Below, in pieces: positions 45,645 through 54,652 of a stretch of 64,000 bases of DNA (its first letter is position 1; each line of letters opens with the position of its first letter). Source of the stretch: Salvia splendens (Eukaryota; Streptophyta; Magnoliopsida; Lamiales; Lamiaceae); contig NC_056051.1 in NCBI RefSeq assembly GCF_004379255.2, positions 10,517,968 through 10,581,967 of the forward strand, given 5' to 3'. A program made the position numbers and the translations under genes. Under the pieces are notes generated by a model that saw only the letters and a program-made list of their open reading frames with translations, was not told the origin of the DNA and ran no database searches.

Positions 45645-45853
45645 AGTCGGTTACTCGGAGATGGAAGATCATAGAGCCTTTGTTTTGTTTAATTGCACTT
45701 TTGAAGGGAGTAGGATGGGGTCCGAGCCGTGTGGAGTCGGACCGTTTTCTACTCTTGCCTTTGCTATGGAACACCACTTTCGGGTGTGGCCACGTTCTGT
45801 AATCCCCCTTTTTGATATATAGGGATGAGGGACCCACGAACCCTCCACCGTAA

Positions 45854-46367
45854 TGGGGGCCTGCGCATGCCCGACAAGCTATTGCGCATCTTGCCTTACA
45901 CAAGAGCCAGCTCACACTTCAGCCTACCTTTATACACCGTGAAGGAAACATGGCGGCTGACCTACTAGCGAAAATGGGGTTGGAGCTAAGTAGTAGTCGA
46001 ACGATAGACGCCCAAACTGCACCGAGAGCCCTCAAAGATATCATTCGAATTGAGCAACTGGGAATCCCCAACATTAGAGTCTGGGAGGAAGATGGAGTGT
46101 GCGATTAAGAAAGGGGTACCATGGTAGGATTTAACCGATCTCGACTCCACCGAACGCCGTAGAGTACGTAGGTGTCGCGCCTCCCCCCGGCATGACCCTT
46201 ACCTACTCTTGTGGTGTTAGTGTTCTAGTGTACTTGTATATGTTTTCTGTCCACCTAGACATAGATAGTTTGATTGGTTTCATTGTAATCCTAAAATGTA
46301 CTCTTTGATATTTATGAAATAAAGGGACGAGGGACCCACGAACCCTCCACTATGAAGGTGTTAAAAA
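45854..46367 (+). mobile_element. LINE-I fragment, copy 1
   Basis: 3' end of an L1-type LINE different from A and H: RNase H tail, 3'UTR of about 255 bp (with CGTAGAGTACGTAGGTGTCG), terminal hairpin with CACT/GGTG stem (one G-U pair) and a short A tail (46363-46367). Its 5' side is the H3 end. It joins the NLR LRR relic on the right. 3'UTR similarity to LINE-B is limited to TACG/GTGTCG-type words. Confidence 0.83.
45855..46108 (+). pseudogene. LINE-I RNase H C-terminal fragment, copy 1
   Basis: Open frame from WGPAHARQAIAHLAL through PTFIHREGNMAADLLAKMG, which contains the last catalytic Asp (AADLL), to VWEEDGVCD and the TAA at 46106-46108. Only the last third of the RNase H is present; the rest was replaced by LINE-H. 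Frame is intact in this short piece. Confidence 0.85.
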
Positions 46368-46909
46368 TATATGAATTTCGAGATAATCATTTCCCACATA
46401 TTGTTGTTCGTTTAGTATTTGTCTAGCTGAGGCCACAGCAAAAAAGTTGCAATCAACCAACTCCATCCTTTCAAGTGTTGCTATTTCACCCATACTTCCT
46501 GCAACTTATTGCACCGCCTTAGAATCAGGTGCTTGAGAAGGGGAAAGTGGGCATTGTTACTTTCCCACTGCTCAAGATCACTACCTTCAGCGAGAAGGTG
46601 CATAAGTTGACAGAACTCCTGTTCAACCGTCTCCCAAACTGCATGCAAAATTTCTTAGTTTCAGCACCTGTAGATTACGCAATGCACCGGCAGCACTTCT
46701 CATGCTTTTCCAAGGGGAATCCTGCAACCACTGAGAGACATTCTTTCAAGATTTTGAGGGAATGCAAGCTCCAGCAGAGGCATGGCTGATTCTGAAAGAT
46801 GGTAGTCCACAATGAACTTCAACTTCTTGAGGTTATGCAGATTGACAAGAGATTCGAGCTGGTATTCTGACCAATCAACACAAGAGGGAACATCATACGA
46901 AACACACAG
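46368..46909 (-). pseudogene. NLR LRR C-terminal fragment, copy 1
   Basis: Minus-strand remnant of an R1-like NLR. Reading from 46905 downward shows LRR spacing (LVNLHNLKKLKF near 46830, FPQNLERMSLSGC near 46760), then in shifted frames the later repeats (FPLLKHLILRRC near 46550) and the usual tail (ATLERMELVDC near 46460; NDYLEIHI near 46380). At least two frameshifts. It is the same gene class as the N-terminal relic at 19606-20786 but on the opposite strand. Bounded by LINE-I on one side and the J poly(T) on the other. Confidence 0.75.
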
Positions 46910-47503
46910 TTTTTTTTCTTTTTTTTATGAAATACCCCGAGGGTGGAGGGTTGAGGCGGACCCACACCTGTACATTACTAAAGACCATTGCAGCAAACAA
47001 ACAAACAAACACCGAGTCGTCCAAAAGTGACGACTCACATCGACCAATCAGAGTACAACGAGGGCCACTCTATCAACTAGAGTGGTCATCTATATACTCT
47101 TAGGAACCATATTACAAGTACTTTGATGCACCCTTTGCATCACCAAAAACCCTAGACCATCTCCTAATTGAGGCCCGCAATAGGGATACCTCCGCAAGGG
47201 ACACATCCTCCTGGATCAAGATCCTCGATGAAGCCCTCCATCTCCCGTTTGGGAAGCCCAAATGAAACAATCATTGAGCCAATGTCCGGCTCATTCGCAC
47301 CCGATTTATCAATCCCAAATGTCACCGTAGCAACATTCTCCTTCGAATGCCAATTATCAATGTGTTGAGCTTTGATGTACATATCACCCTCTTGTACCTT
47401 GTCTTTCCTCTTTCTCGACACTAATTGGAAACCATCATCATCCACCCTTGGTTGGCTCCTACTAGCCACTCTTAGCTTCGACGGATCAGCATCCTTTCTT
47501 CGC
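46910..47503 (-). mobile_element. Element J, copy 1 (ORF1-only LINE, truncated)
   Basis: Minus-strand: poly(T) with one C at 46910-46926, 3'UTR with terminal hairpin (loop CTCGG) and two internal stems, then the ORF1 C-terminus. Cut at 47503, where LINE-H4 ORF1 begins. Matches 54399-54992 of J copy 2 closely. The breakpoint at 47503 is the right edge of the direct duplication. Confidence 0.85.
47164..47503 (-). pseudogene. Element J ORF1 C-terminus, copy 1
   Basis: About 112 codons: KDADPSKLRVASRSQ, DDDGFQLVSRKRKDK, then TFGIDKSGANEPDIGSM and the end GGIPIAGLN with TAG/TAA-type stop at 47164-47166. The DGFQ-VSRK string is typical of plant LINE ORF1 linkers. The open frame runs on into H4 sequence in antisense, which is not real. 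No ORF2 lies between this stop and the 3' terminus. Confidence 0.75.
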
Positions 47504-48853
47504 TTGGTTTTGCCTCCATGTCTAATGGAGTTCCGGCCATCTACTTCTCCGGGGCTGAAACACAAAAGCTTGCTGATAGCATGGGGCACGCCATCGTGGG
47601 TAAGTTTTCACATTCTATTCCTACAGGCCATCATATTCAAAAAAACTCTAGATATCATTAAATTCCGATGTGGGTTCAATTGGAAATACATTAATGCTAA
47701 ACATATCCTAATCCAATGCGAGGATTTGGCGGATTATGCCCGGCTTCTCGGAGGCCCAAAGGGAACACCCGTTTGGCTCATTGATCGCCACCCAATGAGG
47801 GTCTTCAAATGGTCCCCGGATTTCGATGCATATTGTGAGTCCCCGATAGCAGCAATTTGGTGTAATTTAATCGGACTCCCAATTCACTTGTTTGATCAAT
47901 CCGCTCTTTTCGCCATCGGCAAGCTCCTCGGCAATCCAATCCAAGTTGATCGGGCTACGGCTACCAAGACGAGACTCTCCTTTGCCCGCATTTGTATTGA
48001 GATTGACATCACCAAACCGCCCCTTGAAGAGATAATCCTTGACTTGTGCGGCCGCGAGTTGGTGCAACAAGTCCGGTGGGATAAGATCCCATCCTATTGC
48101 CAAGAGTGTAAACATGTTGGCCATGCAAGTGATGTGTGCTATGCGATGGGCAAAAAGGAAAGGCCGCCGAAACGAAACTACAATATCAACCCGCCAAAGA
48201 AGGCAAACCCCGAAGGCCACGGTATGAAGGGCATGCAAGATGCGGTGAGGCACAATCCTAACTCCAATGAAGGGAACCGCCAAGGGAAGAATAAGGGCAA
48301 TGCCGGGAATCGTCCTAACAACAATTCAAATGGAGAGGAGGAAAGGGATACAACTTGGGATGGTTCGGACATTATGGGTGGAACCCAAGGAGGGAATACT
48401 TCGCGCCCCGGAACATTCAAAGTGGGCCTCAAGCGCGGGGGAGGGGAAAAAGGGAACCCAACACCCCCGACCACCGAGCCACCTTCATCAACTCATGGAG
48501 ATATGGATGCGGAATGGAAGTACACCAAGGCGAGCCGATCGGTGTCCCCACCTACACGAGGGAGTGCGAGAGGGGGCGCACGCCATGCAATGACTAGGGG
48601 GCGTGGTTTCTTCTCAAGTAAGAATCACATGAGCACTAACAAATACTACTCCCTCATGGCGAATGGAGAATTTGATGTCGACAATTGTGGAGAAGCGGAC
48701 GACTCGGCCATGGACATGCAAGTGGGGACCGAGAGGATTGGAGACGGCTCTCCACTTGACGATGCCGAGGAGCACGCAACGAACAAAGAGCAACATCTCA
48801 TTGAATATCAAGGAGGGACTTCGTCTCCTTCGGGTACGCATCCTACTTGTTAA
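47504..48853 (+). pseudogene. LINE-H4 ORF1, 5'-truncated
   Basis: Begins at the NGVPAIYFSGAETQK-type segment in one frame (47520-47635), shifts at the AAAAA run near 47640, then stays open to TAA 48851-48853. DUF4283-like core: WKYINAKHILIQCEDLADY, RVFKWSPDFDAYCESPIAA, GLPIHLFDQSALFAIGKLL, ARICIEIDITKPP. CCHC-type knuckle CQECKHVGHASDVC near 48097-48140. Asn/Gly-rich linker, RGGARHAMTRGRGFF, and MSTNKYYSLMANGEFDVDN near 48630. Apart from the missing N-terminus and one shift, it is well preserved. Confidence 0.87.
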
Positions 48854-48855
48854 TG
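48851..48855 (+). promoter_or_regulatory. TAATG stop-start overlap, LINE-H4 ORF1/ORF2
   Basis: TAA (48851-48853) ends ORF1 and shares its last A with the ORF2 ATG (48853-48855), within TTAATGATG. The same arrangement is in A4, H2 and C. Suggests coupled termination-reinitiation. Confidence 0.7.
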
Positions 48856-51203
48856 ATGTCTTACAATATCATGTTTTGGAACGTGAGGGGAATCGCAAAT
48901 GCGTCAACCCAAAACGTTTTGAAAAGGCTAATTAAATCTCATAATGTTTTATTCCTTGCAATAATGGAACCACTCACAACACCGGATCCGGACCGGTTCT
49001 CCAAGGCCCTGGGGCTGTCCTACATTGGATCGAACATGACCGGAAAAATCTGGTTGTTTGCGGAAGAGGGATACACTTTTGATATTGATTGTGATTCGGA
49101 ACAAATCCTACATGGGCGTCTCAAGTCCCACCGCATTGCTAGGCCGCTGGCCATTTCGGCCGTGTATGCCAAATGCACAAGATCCGAAAGACACCTCCTG
49201 TGGGATAAGATGAGAGAGATTGCTGGGGCCCTCGAAGGATCACCATGGATTATCGGTGGTGACTTCAACACCATCCTATCACACCGAGATAGGGTTGGGA
49301 GCGACACCAACAGGCAAGCCGAGATGGTCGGCTTCGCAGAGGCAATTGAAGACTGTAGGCTCCTTGATCCGGGGTTCGATGGGGCGGAATTCACATGGGC
49401 CAAAAACGGCCTCTTTGAAAGATTGGATAGAGTGCTTGTTAGTGAGGGTTGGGCTAGGGCCTTCGAAGCTACTCGGGTTACGAACCTCCCTCGGGTTGCT
49501 TCGGACCACGGGCCGGTCCTTGTAAGATGTAAGATGCTGAACACTACCATCGGAGGCAAGGCATTCCGATTCCAGAACATGTGGATCCGACATGGGGGGT
49601 TCATGGCTGTAGTGCAAAATGCATGGGAGGAGAGTACGGGGGCGAGTGGACTCCTAAATATTCAAATCAAACATGCTAGAGTGAAAAGAGCCCTAAAGGC
49701 GTGGAACAAAGAAGTTTTTGGGAACATCCATGCCAACCTCAAGGAAAAGGAGGAAGGAATTGCCGTGGCTCAATCCATCTTCGAGGCAAGGCCAACACCG
49801 GAAAATAGGACAATGATCAATAAATACATTGCCGAGTACATCATGTTGCTGAAAATGGAAGAGGATTTTTGGCGGCAAAAGGCAGCCCTGAGATGGCTTG
49901 CGGAGGGCGACAAAAATACCCGGTTCTATCAAAGCTGGGTGAAACAAAAAAGAGTTCGCCTACGCATCCACTCGATTCGTGTCAACGGCCAGGAACTTAC
50001 TGAGGAGGCCGAAATAAAAAAGTCAGCGGTAGATTTCTACCAACAACTCCTAGCGCCCATCAACCCGGTTCTAGACGAGCCAGACCTTGACCTTATCCAG
50101 CGAGTACACTCAGCCGAGAACTTTGCGGACATCGCAAATGCGCCGGGTGCGGACGAGATCAGGAGCGCCGTTTTCAGCATTTCCGGAGATAGCGCCCCCG
50201 GACCCGATGGCTTATCCGCCACTTTCTACCAAGCCTGTTGGACTATTGTGGGGCCGGAGGTGGTGGAAGCAATTGGCCAGTTCTGTAGAGGGGCTTTCCT
50301 GCCACGAAGTATTACGGCCACAAGCATTGTCCTCATCCCAAAGAAGGCGTCGCCCGAGTCATGGACCGACTACCGACCCATCAGCCTCTGCAACGTCTTT
50401 AACAAGATCATCACCAAGGTACTCACGACTCGACTCTCCCCTTTCCTTCCACAGGTCATCTCCCCAAACCAAAGTGGTTTCGTGAAAGGGCGGCTCCTCA
50501 ATGATAACGCTCTGTTGGCCCAAGAGATGTTCCATGAACTTGCAAGATGCTCCCCAGCGCCTAATGTAGCGGTGAAGATCGACATGGCGAAAGCCTATGA
50601 TAGGATCCAATGGCCTTTCCTCTTCAAGGTGCTTCGGCGAATGGGATTCCCGGACACATGGATCTCACTCATGGAGAGGTGCATAGGCTCGTGTTGGTTC
50701 TCGATCCTTGTCAATGGGGTACTTTCAGGATTCTTCAGATCAACACGGGGACTCCGACAAGGTGATCCGATTTCCCCTGCGTTGTTTGTAATTGCCGCGG
50801 ACTACCTGTCTCGAGCCTTGGATAAGCTTATACTTGGCCAAAGGGATATGGTGTTGAAGGCCTCCCGGAGATGCATTGAGGCCCCCCTGCGCCGGCTCCG
50901 AGCCTCTCTCGAGAACTATGAAAATGTCTCCGGCCAACAAGTCAGCCTCACCAAGAGCAACTTCTATATCGCCGAAATCCATGACCATTGGGCACCCTCG
51001 ATCCAAGCGGAAGGAGGCTTCACTAGGGGCACCTTTCCTTTCCTCTACCTCGGCGTCCCCATCTACCGTGGTGTAAAGCGCACGGACATGTTCCTCTTCC
51101 TACGTGAAAAGATTGCAAGAAGAATTTCGGGCTGGGCACACCGGCACTTATCTTTTGGAGGGAGGCTCACGCTGATTAAGAGCACCCTTGAAGCGATCCC
51201 CTT

Positions 51204-51222
51204 ACACATCTTCCAAGCCATT
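51204..51222. repeat. TSD of SINE-2, left copy
   Basis: ACACATCTTCCAAGCCATT, identical to 51410-51428. Other H and A copies have this sequence once, proving the insertion. Confidence 0.96.
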
Positions 51223-51409
51223 TTTTTTTTTTTTAAAAAAAAAAAAATTAACTTCATATATTTATATCATATATATGAAGGAGGAAATTACAAATCAACT
51301 CCTATAACAAGGAGGAACGACAAATTACGCCACCCAGGGTTCGAACTCGAGACCTCCAGGATGAACGCGGTATCCAGCACCCTTTACCGCTAGGCCAAGG
51401 GGCTTGGAT
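51223..51409 (-). mobile_element. SINE-2, tRNA-derived, in LINE-H4 ORF2
   Basis: 187-bp minus-strand element. Reading on the minus strand: head TCCAAGCCCC, A box TGGCCTAGCGGTAAAG, B box region GAGTTCGAACCC, then an unrelated tail with TTGTAATTTCCTCC and an AT-rich 3' end with T12/A13 runs. The empty site is present at the equivalent positions of H1, H2 and H3. Pol III internal promoter boxes and a perfect 19-bp TSD make the call firm. Mobilisation depends on a LINE in trans. Confidence 0.95.
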
Positions 51410-51428
51410 ACACATCTTCCAAGCCATT
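51410..51428. repeat. TSD of SINE-2, right copy
   Basis: Identical 19 bp to 51204-51222; ORF2 resumes directly after it. Confidence 0.96.
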
Positions 51429-53231
51429 GAGCCCACTGCCGGCACCTTAAAACAACTTGATCAACAAATGGCCCGATTCTTTTGGGGATCTACGAGTGAG
51501 AGAAAGCGAACCCATTGGATTGGATGGGATCAAATGTGTCGCCCTACCGAGGAAGGAGGTCTCGGGATTCGGAAAACTTTGGAGGTTCTACGTGCTTTCA
51601 ACATAAAATTATGCTGGCGCTTTCGGGAACAAAACTCCCTTTGGGCAAAATACATGATGGCAAAATATTGCTCCATCTCCACACCACTTACCTTGAGAAC
51701 GCCGAGCAGGAGTAGCCCTACATGGAGGAGGCTCTCCAGAGCTTGGACTCTCGCGCAACCGTACATGAGGTGGCTTGCGGGGCAAGGGAATATCTACTTC
51801 TGGGATGACATCTGGCTTGGCAACAGCCCACTCAGGGACCTCAGCCTTGATGATAGGGGAAGGCCAACCACCCGGGTCTCGGAGTTCATTACAAATGGTA
51901 CTTGGGATGAACCCAAGCTCCGACTCCTGCACGATCAAGCCGGCATCCCACAGCATATTATTGATCGCATCCTCAGCACCCCGATACTCCAAAACGAACA
52001 GGATATCCCACGGTGGACCCTCTCTGAGCACGGGGAATTCACGGTAGCATCGACGTGGGACACACTCCGAGGGCGGAACCCGATCGTTCAAGGCCTGGGT
52101 GATGTTTGGCAGGCGGGCCTCACTAAGTCAATAGCCATCTTCAGCTGGAGGCTTCTTTCCAATCGGGTGCCAGTCGACACAAAACTTCAGTGGCGGGAGA
52201 TTGAACTTGCCTCCAAGTGCCAATGTTGCCCTCTTCGACCGAATATTGAGTCCCTCGAACACCTCTTCATTCAGGGTTACGGAGCTCGCAGAGTATGGAA
52301 TGAGTTTGATTCGTGGTTTGATGGGGCGACCCCCCGCCTCTCAATCAAAGACACAATCCCAACGAGAATTGAAACTTGGATGCGAAGATGTCACCAACCG
52401 AACAAGAAGCACCTTAGCCGAGCCATCCCCTACCTCATCTTGTGGTTCATCTGGGCGGAAAGAAACATGAGCCGGCACCAAGACACGAGGTTCAATCCGC
52501 ACAATGTGGTATGGCAGATCCACATGTTCATCCGGAACTCCATGGCCAACGGGAACTTGAAGCCAAAGCATTGGCGAGGGGTCAAACTTAGAATCAACTT
52601 CCCGCAACAAGTGGAACCAGCTAGGGCGCAGCCGCTAGCCATGGCAATCAAATGGGACCCCCCCGGACCACCCTTGGATTAAACTAAACACGGATGGCTC
52701 CTTCAATGAAGTGACCAACAAAGCAGGGGGGGAGGAATCATTCGGGACAGCTCGGGCAACATGTTGGTGGCGTTTAGCACGCCCCTTGAAGCACACTCGG
52801 CTCTGGAGGCTGAGCTGACGGCCATGATCCATGGGCTGTGCTTAGCCAAGGATCATGACTTACCAATCTGGATCGAATTAGATGCCGAGCAAGCCATTAA
52901 TCTGGTCAATGGAGCAGGGTGGGGGCCGGCTCTAGCTCGGCAAGTAGTGGCGCAATTGATCCTGCTCAAGCGCCAACTTAAATTCCAAGCCACCTTCATA
53001 CACCGGGAGGGGAACAAGGCGGCGGATTTCCTCGCGAGAATGGGCCTAAGGCTTGATAGCGGTCGACAATTGGATCATAATTCTGCACCAAGAGACCTCA
53101 TGGACTTCGTCCGCTTGGACCGAATGGGTGTTCCAAACATTCGAACCCTAGATGGGGACGGATACTAGAGTCGGTTACTCGGAGATGGAAGATCATAGAG
53201 CCTTTGTTTTGTTTAATTGCACTTTTGAAGG

Positions 53232-53278
53232 GAGTAGGATGGGGTCCGAGCCGTGTGGAGTCGGACCGTTTTCTACTC
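53232..53278 (+). other. LINE-H 3'UTR hairpin
   Basis: GAGTAG (53232-53237) pairs with CTACTC (53273-53278) and inside it GGTCCGA with TCGGACC. Equivalent family A hairpin uses AGTATG/CATACT, so base pairs are kept while bases change. Confidence 0.6.
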
Positions 53279-53378
53279 TTGCCTTTGCTATGGCACACCA
53301 CTTTCGGGTATGGCCACGTTCTGTAATCCCCCTTTTTGATATATAGGGATGAGGGACCCACGAACCCTCCACCGTAAT

Positions 53379-53632
53379 GGGGGCCTGCGCATGCCCGACA
53401 AGCTATTGCGCATCTTGCCTTACACAAGAGCCAGCTCACACTTCAGCCTACCTTTATACACCGTGAAGGCAACATGGCGGCTGACCTACTAGCGAAAATG
53501 GGGTTGGAGCTAAGTAGTAGTCGAACGATAGACGCCCAAACTGCACCGAGAGCCCTCAAAGATATCATTCGAATTGAGCAACTGGGAATCCCCAACATTA
53601 GAGTCTGGGAGGAAGATGGAGTGTGCGATTAA
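53379..53632 (+). pseudogene. LINE-I RNase H C-terminal fragment, copy 2
   Basis: Same open frame as copy 1: WGPAHARQAIAHLAL, HREGNMAADLLAKMG, end VWEEDGVCD with TAA at 53630-53632. Only a base or two differ from copy 1 in this part. Confidence 0.85.
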
Positions 53633-53857
53633 GAAAGGGGTACCATTGTAGGATTTAACCGATCTCGACTCCACCGAACGCCGTAGAGTACGTAGGTGTC
53701 GCGCCTCCCCCCGGCATGACCCTTACCTACTCTTGTGGTGTTAGTGTTCTAGTGTACTTGTATATGTTTTCTGTCCACCTAGACATAGATAGTTTGATAT
53801 TTATGAAATAAAGGGATGAGGGACCCACGAACCCTCCACTATGAAGGTGTTAAAAAT
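53379..53857 (+). mobile_element. LINE-I fragment, copy 2
   Basis: Duplicate of 45854-46367. Same junction with the H 3' end, same RNase H tail and terminal motif. It lacks 35 bp in the 3'UTR between two TTTGAT words (present at about 46269-46310 in copy 1), as expected of a slippage or microhomology deletion. Confidence 0.85.
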
Positions 53858-54398
53858 ATATGAATTTCGAGATAATCATTTCCCACATATTGTTGTTCGT
53901 TTAGTATTTGTCTAGCTGAGGCCACAGCAAAAAAGTTGCAATCAACCAACTCCATCCTTTCAAGTGTTGCTATTTCACCCATACTTCCTGCAACTTATTG
54001 CACCGCCTTAGAATCAGGTGCTTGAGAAGGGGAAAGTGGGCATTGTTACTTTCCCACTGCTCAAGATCACTACCTTCAGCGAGAAGGTGCATAAGTTGAC
54101 AGAACTCCTGTTCAACCGTCTCCCAAACTGCATGCAAAATTTCTTAGTTTCAGCACCTGTAGATTACGCAATGCACCGGCAGCACTTCTCATGCTTTTCC
54201 AAGGGGAATCCTGCAACCACTGAGAGACATTCTTTCAAGATTTTGAGGGAATGCAAGCTCCAGCAGAGGCATGGCTGATTCTGAAAGATGGTAGTCCACA
54301 ATGAACTTCAACTTCTTGAGGTTATGCAGATTGACAAGAGATTCGAGCTGGTATTCTGACCAATCAACACAAGAGGGAACATCATACGAAACACACAG
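53858..54398 (-). pseudogene. NLR LRR C-terminal fragment, copy 2
   Basis: Near-identical duplicate of 46368-46909, with the same frameshifts and the same LRR strings on the minus strand, so decay preceded the duplication. Bounded by LINE-I copy 2 and the J copy 2 poly(T). Confidence 0.75.
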
Positions 54399-54501
54399 TT
54401 TTTTTTCTTTTTTTTATGAAACACCCCGAGGGTGGAGGGTTGAGGCGGACCCACACCTGTACATTACTAAAGACCATTGCAGCAAACAAACAAACAAACA
54501 C

Positions 54502-54574
54502 CGAGTCGTCCAAAAGTGACGACTCGCATCGACCAATCAGAGTACAACGAGGGCCACTCTATCAACTAGAGTGG
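54502..54574 (-). other. Element J 3'UTR stems
   Basis: Two near-perfect hairpins: CGAGTCGTC (54502-54510) with GACGACTCG (54518-54526), and CCACTCTA (54554-54561) with TAGAGTGG (54567-54574, 5-nt loop). In copy 1 one end pair of the first stem is lost (G to A). Confidence 0.6.
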
Positions 54575-54652
54575 TCATCTATATACTCTTAGCAACCATA
54601 TTACAATTACTTTGATGCACCCTTTGCATCACCAAAAACCCTAGACCATCTC

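Larger units (their letters stand above)
41266..45853 (+). mobile_element. LINE-H3, right arm of the inverted repeat
   Basis: Plus-strand family H copy from the last 270 bp of ORF1 to the truncated 3' terminus at 45853, where LINE-I begins. It corresponds to 48591-53378 of H4 without the SINE. It shares with H4 a 54-bp in-frame deletion of the RT YADD box. It is the left unit of the direct duplication 41266-47503 / 48591-54992. Confidence 0.9.
36666..45920. repeat. Large inverted repeat, arms about 4.6 kb, centre 41265/41266
   Basis: Left arm 36666-41265 (LINE-I scrap plus H2, minus) and right arm 41266-45920 (H3 plus LINE-I start, plus). The arms share the same H/I junction at both outer ends. 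About 105 bp at the start of the right arm (41266-41370) has no partner, forming the spacer. Arms differ by the YADD deletion and by indels, so they are not a fresh foldback. Confidence 0.85.
41266..47503 (+). repeat. Direct duplication, left unit
   Basis: Block H3 - LINE-I - NLR LRR - J copy 1. Partner is 48591-54992. Offset about 7.3 kb before SINE-2 and about 7.5 kb after it; the 206-bp step equals SINE plus one TSD, and a 35-bp step back equals the LINE-I deletion. Confidence 0.9.
48853..53168 (+). pseudogene. LINE-H4 ORF2, YADD deleted and SINE-interrupted
   Basis: Open from ATG 48853 to the SINE at 51222: SYNIMFWNVRGIANA, IMEPLTTPDPDRF, IIGGDFNTILS, ASDHGP (EN); SAPGPDGLSATFYQA, NQSGFVKGRLL, STRGLRQGDPISP (RT). 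At 50881/50882 the YADD-containing segment is missing (54 bp, in frame). After the SINE the frame resumes at 51429 (PTAGTLKQLDQQMARFFWGS) through zf-RVT (KCQCCPLRPN near 52215) to 52682, where an extra C near 52665 and extra G's near 52730 shift it. RNase H end 52761-53168 (ESDAEQ has D to L-adjacent change ELDAEQ; NKAADFLA kept). Confidence 0.92.
47504..53378 (+). mobile_element. LINE-H4, longest family H copy
   Basis: Plus-strand family H LINE from the middle of ORF1 to its truncated 3' terminus, with the whole ORF2, interrupted by SINE-2 (51223-51409). ORF1-ORF2 overlap TAATG at 48851-48855 is intact. It shares the YADD deletion with H3. It has no poly(A): the terminal hairpin is cut in its loop at the LINE-I junction, as in H2 and H3. 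Confidence 0.9.

Noticed and set aside
51223..51409. A functional tRNA gene in the A/B-box region
   Set aside because: The boxes are inside an A-tailed element with a TSD and no cloverleaf acceptor pairing is evident; it is a SINE.
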